A stretch of 42,210 nucleotides of DNA, taken from contig JAILKU010000151.1 in assembly GCA_024693505.1 (NCBI GenBank), positions 1 to 42,210 of the forward strand, given 5' to 3'. The position numbers and the translations under genes are program-made. Shown one piece after another: positions 8,153 through 16,100 of the stretch. Origin of the DNA: Bacteroidaceae bacterium (GTDB lineage: Bacteria > Bacteroidota > Bacteroidia > Bacteroidales > Bacteroidaceae). Position 1 is the stretch's first letter, and every line of letters begins with the position of its first letter. The notes beneath the pieces were generated by a model. The model did not search any database. It was given only the letters and a program-made list of their open reading frames with translations, and was not told the origin of the DNA.

Positions 8153-9331
8153 ATGAGAAAAATAATCATCCTGCTGTTTGCATCGTTCTGCCTGACGACG
8201 ACAGCTAAGACCAGACCTAAAGAGTCGGGAACAAATTATGCAAAAGAAATGTTACAACCATACGTGGACAGTGGCAGGCTGGCCGGAGCCATCAGTGTAT
8301 TCTACAAGGATGGTGTGCAGGAAACCTGCTGCATAGGCTATGCCGATGTGGCCAAGAAGCGTCCCATTCGCATGGACAACATCTTCATGCAGTGCTCGCA
8401 GACAAAGGGGTTTTGTGGTGTGACGATAGCCAAGTTGGTAGAAGAGGGCCGTATTTCATTAGACGACCCCGTTTCCAAGTATCTGCCTGAGTTTAAGGAA
8501 CTGTGGGTGCAGGACAGCGAACAAGACGGTGTGAAGACACTCCACAAAGCCGAGAACGTGCTCACCGTCCGAATGGTACTTAACCACACAGGCGGTTTCC
8601 CCTTTGAAATCAGTGCCAAGCGTGGCGATGTCAGGGGTGGCGGATGGTCTGGTGGAGCTCCAATCCGTCAGACGGCTTCTATTGCCGCAGCATCTCCCAT
8701 CCTCTTTGAGCCTGGCACACGCGACATATACTCAAACACGGGTATTGATATCGGGGCAGCAGTCGTCGAAGTCGTCACTGGCATGAAGTGGGAGAACTAC
8801 CTTAAGCAAGAGGTCCTGGATCCCCTGGGCATGAAATCCACATGGTTCTGGCCTACCGACAAGCAAATCAAGAATAAGATAGAGCTATACGAGACCAAGG
8901 AGAATGCGCCCGCTGAGTGGCGCGAGGAGATGGAAATGCAGCAACGGCCCTATAACGATTCACACGTCTTTGCCTCGGCCGGAGCAGGTCTTTGGTCAAC
9001 AGCAAGTGACCAGTTGAAATTCTATAAGATGCTGATGAACCTTGGCATGGGCGAGAATGGTGTACGCATCCTGAAGGAGGAGACCGTGAAGAGTATGCTG
9101 GCCGTTACCACCCGTCCTGAGAACATGCTTGGCTATTCGCTGGGTCTGAATGCTCCCGTCAAAGACAGTGAAGATGAATGGTTCGGCCACGGAGGTGCGT
9201 GGGGTACTTACTGCTTCGTCAACTGGCATAAGAAACAGCTGAAACTATGGGTTATCCAGTGCGCAGGTGGAGGCCAGCCTTGGGGCGATGACTTAGCCAA
9301 GGCTGCCGAGAAGTTCTTTGCCCAGCCATAA
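8153..9331 (+). CDS. Class C beta-lactamase-type serine hydrolase, exported
   Basis: The 392-residue protein has a signal peptide (about 1-18) and one beta-lactamase-family (PF00144) domain. The three active-site boxes are visible: SQTK (Ser82 nucleophile, Lys85), YSN (Tyr193-Ser194-Asn195) and HGG (346-348). The HGG box in place of KTG is typical of esterases and peptidases of this family rather than antibiotic-degrading AmpC. I therefore infer an esterase, transesterase or D-amino-acid peptidase and make no resistance call. It lies 85 nt downstream of the phosphoesterase on the same strand with no promoter seen between them, so it may be the last gene of the FAS1-phosphoesterase transcript. 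Confidence 0.85.
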   Translation: MRKIIILLFASFCLTTTAKTRPKESGTNYAKEMLQPYVDSGRLAGAISVFYKDGVQETCCIGYADVAKKRPIRMDNIFMQCSQTKGFCGVTIAKLVEEGRISLDDPVSKYLPEFKELWVQDSEQDGVKTLHKAENVLTVRMVLNHTGGFPFEISAKRGDVRGGGWSGGAPIRQTASIAAASPILFEPGTRDIYSNTGIDIGAAVVEVVTGMKWENYLKQEVLDPLGMKSTWFWPTDKQIKNKIELYETKENAPAEWREEMEMQQRPYNDSHVFASAGAGLWSTASDQLKFYKMLMNLGMGENGVRILKEETVKSMLAVTTRPENMLGYSLGLNAPVKDSEDEWFGHGGAWGTYCFVNWHKKQLKLWVIQCAGGGQPWGDDLAKAAEKFFAQP

Positions 9332-9389
9332 GTTAAATCAGATGTTGATGCTTACACAGGAAGGCTAAAAAAGCAAGAACCCATAAACA

Positions 9390-9469
9390 AAGAGGGTGTA
9401 TCAAAAATCGATATGGCGAAATTGATACTATCAATATGTCAGTGTGTTTGACTTTTGACACACCCTCTT
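9390..9469. repeat. 80-bp MITE-like element or terminator with 17-bp terminal inverted repeats
   Basis: AAGAGGGTGTATCAAAA (9390-9406) and its near-perfect reverse complement (9453-9469, one mismatch) flank 46 bp. GAGGGTGTRTCAAAA-type ends are common on insertion sequences. The stretch contains no coding region, so it could be a non-autonomous element or an IS remnant. It also sits where a terminator for the serine hydrolase would be expected, but no T-run follows the stem. Confidence 0.5.
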
Positions 9470-9588
9470 CTATCGTAATGCTGTGGATAAGGAAGGGAAG
9501 AATCCTAATTCCCGTTCAGATTGTCCCATTATATATTTAAATTGAATAGTGTCTCTTTATTTTCATTAATTTTCTATATTTTCGAGTT

Positions 9589-11481
9589 ATGCATAACGTT
9601 TTAGTTCCCTTATACCCTGCCCGGGTTTTGAAATGCTTTCTTCTGTTGACTGTATTTGCATGGCCGTCGTTTATTGCTGCTAAGCCTTCTGCCCAGTTCA
9701 AGTTGAAGGGTGCGATGGGTGAGAGATATGAGAAATGCCTTGAAGAGTGGCTTCTCACGGCTCCATACGCCAACCCAGGCATGCTTGAGATGTACCGCAT
9801 GCGCAACAGTGATCGTGTGAACATAGTGCCGTGGTATGGCGAATTCTCCGGTAAATATCTCACGAGCGCCGCCCTTGCCTATACGATGATGCCCGACGAA
9901 CGCCTTGCAAGGTCGATAGAATATGTGGTTGACAAACTTGCTGAGGTACAAGACAGCGATGGATATCTCGGCGTTTGGCCCGACGCGCAAAAGTTCTCAG
10001 GCATGAGTCAGGGAAATACGAAAACGTGGGATGTGTGGTCGCATTATCATAACATTCTCGGTCTCTATTTCTGGTATAAGGTATCGGGCAGCAAGAAAGC
10101 ACGAAAGATAATGCTACGTGCAGCCAACAGTATATACGACTATTTCTATCTTAACAACCGTCTGCTCGATGAGGCGAAGGACGGTACCGACGCCGCGATA
10201 GGTCATGCCTTTGCTCTCCTATATGAGCTGACAGGCGAGAAACGTTACCTCGACATGGTGGAACTCGCCTTTAAGACATTCGCTTCCGATGGCGGTGGTG
10301 ATTATTTCAACGACGGTCTCCGCTCGGTTCCTTTCTACAAGATGAAGCGCCAACGTTGGGAGTGTCTGCATGCCTTGGAAACTATTGCCGGAATGTATGC
10401 CATAACCCACGACAGGCAATATCTGCTTTCCTTTGCCAACATCTGGCGTAGCATCGCCCTTGGCGATCGTCATAACACTGGCGCCTTCTCGTCGGGTGAG
10501 TCAGCGTGCGGAAATCCTTACGACTTACGGGGCATCGAGACCTGCTGCACGATTGCATGGATGGCTCTCAGCACCGATTTTGTGTGGATGGAACGCGACA
10601 GTCGCGTGGCCGACGAGCTGGAACTGTCGGAGTGGAACGCTTTTCTCGGAGCACAACTGTTTAACGACAAGGTGTTCACATATAATACCCCGATGATAGG
10701 CGAAAAGTTACCCAGCACTACCTCCATCGCCTTCCAGAGAACAGACCTTAGTCCCGACCTGAACTGCTGTTCCGTCAACGCTCCGCGTGGCTTTGGCATG
10801 ATAGGGCAATGGGGAGCGCGGGCAACCGATGAGGGTGTGACTGTGAATTATTATGGTGAGTCCGACATCACTCTCTTCACACCGTCGAGAAAACGCATCG
10901 CCATTGCTCAGACAGGCAACTATCCCTTCGGTGACAGGATTAATTTGAAGTTCTCTGTCGCAAAAGGTTACAAAGGCAACCTGCTTCTGCGCATCCCGTT
11001 CTGGTCGCAAAACACTCAGGTGATGCGTGACAATAAGAAAATCGAAAACGTGAAGTGCGGTGAGTACCTTGAGATAGAGGGTCTGAGGAATGGCGATGAA
11101 ATTACCCTCATCTTCGATATGAGTGCTCACTACTGGCATGGCGACAGAGAGCTAAAGGGTAAATCGTCGATATATTGTGGTCCGATATTGCTCACTCTCG
11201 ACCAGCGTTTCGACAGTCAGGGCTATTCCTCCACGCCAACTCTTGACCTCTCAACTCTCAGGTTGTCGCCCGCGAAGGACAATACCGATAGCCAGCCGCG
11301 CCCTTATCTGCTGATAGATGCCTCCGATGCTAACGGAAACCATCTCGTGCTCTGCGACTTCGCAAGCGCTGGATATACGGGCACATCTTATACAACATGG
11401 TTCCCTGTGGCAGGCAACCAAGTACCTGTGCAAGAGATGCAACCGTGGGGTGATAGGAATATAAGCAAAGTTGGCAAGTAG
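9589..11481 (+). CDS. GH127-family glycosidase (DUF1680, putative beta-L-arabinofuranosidase), exported
   Basis: The 630-residue protein has a signal peptide (about 1-31) and a GH127 (alpha/alpha)6-barrel sequence, for example PWYGEFSGKYLTSAALAY and LAEVQDSDGYLGVW. The zinc/thiolate site known from Bifidobacterium HypBA1 (Glu338, Cys340, Cys417, Cys418) is matched by GIETC (Glu317, Cys319) and LNCCSVN (Cys393, Cys394) with nearly the same spacing; Cys393 would be the nucleophile. Glu304 is a possible acid/base. A C-terminal beta region (about 430-620) ends normally. The family releases L-arabinofuranose from hydroxyproline-linked or side-chain glycans; exact specificity cannot be read here. 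The gene stands alone between the MITE-like repeat and a hairpin-rich region, without SusC/D partners. Confidence 0.85.
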   Translation: MHNVLVPLYPARVLKCFLLLTVFAWPSFIAAKPSAQFKLKGAMGERYEKCLEEWLLTAPYANPGMLEMYRMRNSDRVNIVPWYGEFSGKYLTSAALAYTMMPDERLARSIEYVVDKLAEVQDSDGYLGVWPDAQKFSGMSQGNTKTWDVWSHYHNILGLYFWYKVSGSKKARKIMLRAANSIYDYFYLNNRLLDEAKDGTDAAIGHAFALLYELTGEKRYLDMVELAFKTFASDGGGDYFNDGLRSVPFYKMKRQRWECLHALETIAGMYAITHDRQYLLSFANIWRSIALGDRHNTGAFSSGESACGNPYDLRGIETCCTIAWMALSTDFVWMERDSRVADELELSEWNAFLGAQLFNDKVFTYNTPMIGEKLPSTTSIAFQRTDLSPDLNCCSVNAPRGFGMIGQWGARATDEGVTVNYYGESDITLFTPSRKRIAIAQTGNYPFGDRINLKFSVAKGYKGNLLLRIPFWSQNTQVMRDNKKIENVKCGEYLEIEGLRNGDEITLIFDMSAHYWHGDRELKGKSSIYCGPILLTLDQRFDSQGYSSTPTLDLSTLRLSPAKDNTDSQPRPYLLIDASDANGNHLVLCDFASAGYTGTSYTTWFPVAGNQVPVQEMQPWGDRNISKVGK

Positions 11482-11706
11482 TATAAGCGGCATAGCCGAG
11501 CGCTGGTTAAGTTAGTATAGAACACTGAAATTCGACGTAAGTAGTTTTTATATATTTCCCAGTCCCCCAGCTTCACCCCAATGCCTCTCCATCCAAAGGA
11601 CGAGGAGGATAGAGTTGGGGGACTTCTATCTAGAGATATTCCTCTCCAATCAAAAAAGTCAAGATTTATGACCGATTATAAAAACGATTCATAATAAGCC
11701 AGAGAG

Positions 11707-11790
11707 ACGCCCTGCCTGGAGAAATATTTTTTTCTGGGCAGAGAAAATTTTTTTTCTGGGCAGGGAGAAAAATCTCTCTGCCCAGGGCGT
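11707..11790. repeat. Nested direct and inverted repeat
   Basis: ACGCCCTG (11707-11714) pairs with CAGGGCGT (11783-11790). Inside, a 30-nt hairpin has 13-nt arms (11756-11768 and 11773-11785, one mismatch, loop AAAA) built on CTGGGCAG. A direct copy of CTGGGCAGRGAGAAAA-like sequence also lies 22 nt upstream (11734-11747), so two mutually exclusive hairpins can form. No function is assigned. Confidence 0.55.
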
Positions 11791-11838
11791 GTATAGGGGA
11801 ATTATTCTAAAATCGCTATATTGTAAAATATTTTCGAC

Positions 11839-11859
11839 GCGCCGTGAGGCGCTTTTTTT
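11839..11859 (+). terminator. Hairpin with T7 run abutting a start codon
   Basis: GCGCC-GTGA-GGCGC (11839-11852) is followed by seven T residues (11853-11859), and the ATG of the next gene is at 11860. The form is that of an intrinsic terminator. It leaves no room for a usual ribosome-binding region, so either the gene starts further in (ATG at 11923) or the element regulates it. Confidence 0.55.
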
Positions 11860-12342
11860 ATGTCAGGAACAGAACCACTCATACAGGTCGGCATAGGGGA
11901 TTTCCATATACCGACCTTAAAAATGGCGGCTAGGGAGGGGCGGCTCTTCATGCGCGCACGCATAATTAATGAGGAAGAGGAGAGCAGGGAGAGGGAGGCT
12001 ACCATTATAGCATACGTGAGTGCCATTGACAAGTATGTTATGCCAGAATACCAGTCCCGCATAAAAAGAATTTGGAGGGAGCTTATCAACCACCCTGTGT
12101 TTTGCAATGACCTGGTGATAAAGAAGGGCCGAGGGCAGGGGAGATTCAATCGTTACATGGTGACGGTGATTGTATGCTGGATGAGGGAAATGAATATATA
12201 TCGCCCTGATATATCTGCACAGGACCTGCATCTGATAATGGAACACTGCACCCGGCGGAACCGTTACTATACTGGTATGCAGAATTACACCTTAAACCGG
12301 GAGCAGAGGAAATGGCTGAAAAAAGTGAAGAGTGAGGAGTAA
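11860..12342 (+). CDS. Hypothetical protein, basic, 160 residues
   Basis: I do not recognise the family. The predicted protein is helical and strongly charged. An acidic run (NEEEESRERE) lies near residues 37-46, followed by a region with aromatic and basic residues (KRIWRELINHP, KKGRGQGRFNRY, CTRRNRYYTG). It has no signal peptide or membrane segment, so it is probably cytoplasmic. The Arg/Lys-rich half could contact nucleic acid; this is inference only. The first ATG sits directly after a hairpin-T7, and an alternative ATG at 11923 would remove 21 residues. Together with the DUF5675-like gene downstream it resembles small orphan cassettes scattered in Bacteroides and Prevotella genomes, often near mobile DNA. 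Codon structure and length make it a likely real gene. Confidence 0.6.
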   Translation: MSGTEPLIQVGIGDFHIPTLKMAAREGRLFMRARIINEEEESREREATIIAYVSAIDKYVMPEYQSRIKRIWRELINHPVFCNDLVIKKGRGQGRFNRYMVTVIVCWMREMNIYRPDISAQDLHLIMEHCTRRNRYYTGMQNYTLNREQRKWLKKVKSEE

Positions 12343-12377
12343 AAAATGAAATGGTTTTATACAGGGCAGGTTCCTCA

Positions 12378-12385
12378 TACTTTTG
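12378..12385 (+). promoter_or_regulatory. Bacteroidetes -7 element upstream of the DUF5675-like gene
   Basis: TACTTTTG (12378-12385) fits TAnnTTTG; no clear -33 TTTG is seen at the right distance. The start would be near 12392, leaving a leader of about 110 nt. That leader contains a possible 22-codon ORF (12400-12468, MSARVKARLRRYECRPSLTS...) right at its 5' end. Confidence 0.45.
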
Positions 12386-12501
12386 TACCCGCAAACAAGA
12401 TGAGCGCGCGAGTAAAGGCGAGATTAAGACGATATGAATGCCGCCCCTCTCTAACCTCTAACCAATAAACTATAACCTTATAACCTCTTAATGAAACTTT
12501 T

Positions 12502-12819
12502 ATGAACATTATTCTGGCAAGAACAAAAAGAAGCCGCTATGCCGTGGACGGATTCATTACCATCAACGGACATCGCATTTGTGAGACCGCAGAAAACGTG
12601 AAGAACTGCCTGCCATACGGAACTTACCGCATCTCGCTGCGGCAAATGCCATTCCGCGTGGGCAACGGAGTGCATACCCTGAAGAATGGACACATTCTGT
12701 TGGGCGAGACCTTAGTGCCAGGGGTGATCATACACAGCCAACTGCACTTTGACCGCTTGTATGAACGCATAAAGAAGGCATCTCAGCGGGGTACGGAGAT
12801 TCTCTTAACGATTATATGA
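12502..12819 (+). CDS. Small DUF5675-like protein
   Basis: The 105-residue protein has no signal peptide or membrane segment. The core GFITINGHRICETAENVKNC then LPYGTYRISL resembles DUF5675, a short phage-associated domain in which a 'GxLxVNGxxxCYTLE...IPxGxY' pattern recurs. The match is by recalled pattern and is partial: the usual C-terminal HPGN-type motif is replaced here by VIIHSQLHFDRLYERI. The function of the family is not known to me. It is the last plus-strand gene before the converging phosphoesterase; a bidirectional terminator follows at 13111-13143. Its -7 element at 12378-12385 suggests transcription separate from the 160-residue protein. Confidence 0.6.
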   Translation: MNIILARTKRSRYAVDGFITINGHRICETAENVKNCLPYGTYRISLRQMPFRVGNGVHTLKNGHILLGETLVPGVIIHSQLHFDRLYERIKKASQRGTEILLTII

Positions 12820-13029
12820 ATTTCCTGAGTCCGACGGCCTAAACATTTCTGTAGGCATCAATAATTGATATTTGGCAGGGTGTTTACCCCACCCCTTATA
12901 AACCTCCCTATGGTCGCCAATCGCTCCGTTTCTATCGGGCGATTGCCCCTCAGAAGGGAGGGGAATGCTGGCGCCCCTGCTTCTTACTCCTGGTGCCCTT
13001 TTCTCCTGCTCCTAGCCTCCTGTCAGTCC

Positions 13030-13068
13030 AATTCATAATTCACAATTCATAATGCATAATGCATAATT
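13030..13068. repeat. AT-rich dispersed repeat (AATTCATAATTCACAATTCA type)
   Basis: Overlapping AATTCATAA, AATTCACAA and ATGCATAA words form a 39-bp tract. Shorter versions of the same composite occur in this window at 23417-23434 (over the start codon of the lipoprotein), 25542-25560 (just before dnaG) and 41089-41103 (before the LRR gene). The recurrence in intergenic DNA only suggests a dispersed element. Confidence 0.6.
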
Positions 13069-13110
13069 TCCCAACGGGTTGCTTTTCGTTCTCGTATTGT
13101 CGTGTGAAAT

Positions 13111-13143
13111 GAAAAGGCGGGGCTTTCGCGGCCTCGCCTTTTC
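13111..13143. terminator. Bidirectional intrinsic terminator
   Basis: GAAAAGGCGGGGC (13111-13123) and GGCCTCGCCTTTTC (13130-13143) form a GC-rich stem bordered by A-rich and T-rich sides. It lies between the plus-strand gene ending at 12819 and the minus-strand gene ending at 13182, as expected for a shared terminator. Confidence 0.7.
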
Positions 13144-13181
13144 TGTTCACTGGTTATCAGGCTGTTTTCTGCTGCGCGGTG

Positions 13182-16100
13182 TTATTCCACCAACACGGCT
13201 TTTCCGTCGATAATGTAGACGCCCTTCGTAAGCTTGCTCTTAGGCGTGGAGATCTTGCGGCCTGTCAGGTCGTAGATTCCCTTCGGGAGCTTCCGTGAGA
13301 TGGGTATCTGCTGCATGCCGGTCTTGGTGCCTGCTGCGCCCATTGCCTTGACCTGTGCGCTTGAGATGGCCACGTTCCAGAACTGCAGCTCGGCGATGTC
13401 GACGGGTCCTTCCTCTCCGTTCTCGTCGGCGAAGATGTAGCATACATCGCGCAGCGACCAGTAGTCGGTCTGCGGCGTCTGGGTGCCGTTAACCTTCTGT
13501 CCGTCGATATAGACGCCCGTCATGGCGCAATCGTTCACGACGAAGACGATGCGCTGCCACTTGTCCTGGATCAGTCCCTCGGCATATCCCAGTCCGGCCA
13601 CGTTGATGCCGATCTGGGTGTCTTTGGTGAAGAGTACGCCGTCGCGGCGGTTGGTGGGGTCGGTCTGTAGCAGTACGTTGAATCCCTTGAGCAGCTTGGG
13701 CCTGATGTCCATCAGGAAGGTGAAGGAGGTCTGTGAGGGATCCGGCTCGTTGTGTGCCATCTGCAGATAGCTGTCGAGGGGCACGGTGACTGCTCCGTTG
13801 CCGGCCGATGGGCCCTCGATGGGCACGATGCCGATTGCGGCGAGGTCGTCCACTACTTCCGGTCCTTCTGCGCCTCTCTTGGCGCCCTTCAGGGTTGCGG
13901 TGCCGGTTCCGGCCAGCAGGTTATTGGGATCGTCGAAGGTCCATACGCCGGTGGGATCGTCGAAGGGATCATCCTCCCAGTCTTGTTCCACGCCGCCCAG
14001 GCTCTTCACCTGCTCGTCGGAGAGCGGTACGTCCCAGAAACGGAGCTCGCACAGTTCGTTGTAGGACTCCTCGCCGCTCTCGTCGGCAAAGAGCAGGACT
14101 TCGGGGTACATGCTCCACATGGTGTTGGGGCTGGTGCTCTGTCCCACCTTGTCTCCGTCGATGTAAACGCTGGCATTGCCCTGGCGTACGACGAAGAAGA
14201 TACGGTGCCACTTCATGTAGGTGAGTTCTCCGTGGAAGCCCAGTCCGTTTGTATTGCGGCCCACCATGCCCTTGTTGATGAACAGGCCGGCATCCATATT
14301 GTTCTTGAAATTGGCCTGGTAGAGTGCATCGGGTGCCTGCAGGGTACGGGGTCTGATGTCGAACTGGATGGCAAAGTCCTTCAGCTCGGCAAACCCGGTA
14401 TTGTTTATGAGGCAGAGGTAAGAACCTGCATTCATGCCAATGGCTCCGTTGCCATCCAGCGGTCCCTCGGTTGGCTGGATCTCGGCCGTCTCCAGATCGG
14501 TGATCTCTGTCTCCCCGTTCTCGTTCTTGTATGCGGGCTTCAGGATTGCGATACCTGTGCCGGCCAGCAGGTCGTTGGCATCGTCGAAGGTCCATACACT
14601 GGCAGGCTCGGGCATTTCATTGCCCAGCTTAATCTGTATTATGGGTACTTCAATGGGGTCGAAGTCCTCGGCCTCGATGGTGATGACGCCCTCGCGCCGT
14701 CCTTCCTGCTCCAGGGGCTGTGCGCGGAAGATGTAGTCCTTCTCGCCCTGGACGGGTTCGATGTCGAGTGCTTCAATCCAGTCGGGCAGCTGGAACGTGA
14801 AGGGCACGTTGCTGTTGATGTTGATTGAGAACTCGGGATTGTCGAAGAGGCGTACGTTTTGCGTCTGCACGACGAAGAGCTGCTCTACATCGCTATACGG
14901 GTCGCCGAGCTTCTTGGCCATGTCTTCGCTGAGGGGTACGTCCCAGAAACGGATGGAGGCCACGTTGACTGTGCCTTCCTCGCCGTCCTCGTCGGCAAAG
15001 AGGAGGAACTCGTCGTTGTGGATGACGTCGTAGTCGACAAAGCTGTTGCTCTCGCTCAGCTTCACGCCGTTCACATAGGCAGTGGGGCAGCCGTCCTTCA
15101 CCACGAAGAGAATGCGATACCACACATCGGTCTGGAAATCGCCGTAGTAGCCCAGGTTGCCGCCTCGGCCCAACTGGTTGTTCTTGAAGAAGAAGCTGGC
15201 ATCGGATGTGTTCTTGACATTGGTCTGCAGCATCGACTTGTAGCCGTTCAGGTCGTTGAGCATCACGTCGTACAGGATGGTGTAGCTGCTCATGTCGGCC
15301 AGGCCGGTGGCGGTGTTCACCCAGAGGTAGCTGTTGCTGGGCACGCGGACAGCGCCGTTTCCTTCGGTCGGTCCGGGTACGAAGGTTATTCCGGCCTTCT
15401 CGGCATCGTAGGTCTTTTCGGGTCCGTCGGCTCCCTTGAATGCAGGCGACATGGTTGCGCCTCCGAAGCCTATCTCCTCATACATGAGGCTGTTGGGGTT
15501 GTCGAAGGTCCACCAGCCCAGGGGCTCGGGTGTCTCGTCGCCCACATAGAGCTGCTCGATCTTAATCTCCTGTGGCTCGACGCCCTCGGCCTTCACGGTG
15601 ATGACGCCTTCGCGACGACCGTCGTATTCCATTGGCTGTGCGCGGAAGGTGTAGTCGTGGGTTCCCATGAATGGTGTGATGTCAACGCCCTCGATCCAGT
15701 CGGGCAAATCGAAGGTGAAGGCGGTGTTGGACTCGATGGTCACCTTGAATTCCAAGTTGTCCACCACCTTGACGTTGCTGGTCTTCAGCGCGATAAAGGG
15801 AGTAGGCTCGACTGGGGGCAGCTTGCATGCCTCCCTGATCTCGTTGTCGGAGATGCTTCTCTCCCAGAAGGCCAGTTCGGCTACGTGGGTATCGCTCATC
15901 TCGCCATCCTCGTCGGTCAGGAAATAGAAGCCCCAGGGGTCGATCTCCCAGCGGATATCGCCAGAATGCTCGAGGACTCTCTCGTCGTTGACATATACAT
16001 TCACCACTCCGTTGCGGTATACCATGAAGATGCGGTACCAGGTGTCGTCCTTGATCTCGCTGAAGTATCCGCCCATGGCGTTCATGCCGATCTTGTTCCT

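Larger units (their letters stand above)
11482..11859. other. Intergenic region rich in hairpins
   Basis: This ~380-bp stretch has no credible gene. After the GH127 stop it holds an imperfect stem AGTCCCCCA (11561-11569)/TGGGGGACT (11617-11625) with a purine/pyrimidine hairpin inside, a possible rho-independent terminator lacking a T-run. It then holds the nested repeat at 11707-11790 and a hairpin-T7 directly before the next start codon. A 20-bp motif near 11534 (CGACGTAAGTAGTT...TATATA) resembles one at about 8090 after the first phosphoesterase. Confidence 0.6.
12820..13181. other. Intergenic region between converging genes: palindromes and AT repeat
   Basis: No gene is seen. The stretch holds ATCAATAATTGAT (12858-12870, palindrome). 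It also has a two-level stem: outer CCTCCCT/AGGGAGG (12903-12909/12955-12961) and inner CAATCGC/GCGATTG (12918-12924/12939-12945). A pyrimidine-rich segment, the AT-rich dispersed repeat (13030-13068) and the terminator follow. Confidence 0.6.

Noticed and set aside
8153..9331. Antibiotic-resistance beta-lactamase
   Set aside because: It has SxxK and YxN but HGG in place of KTG, and lies with glycan/phospho-enzyme genes; an esterase or peptidase role is more likely.
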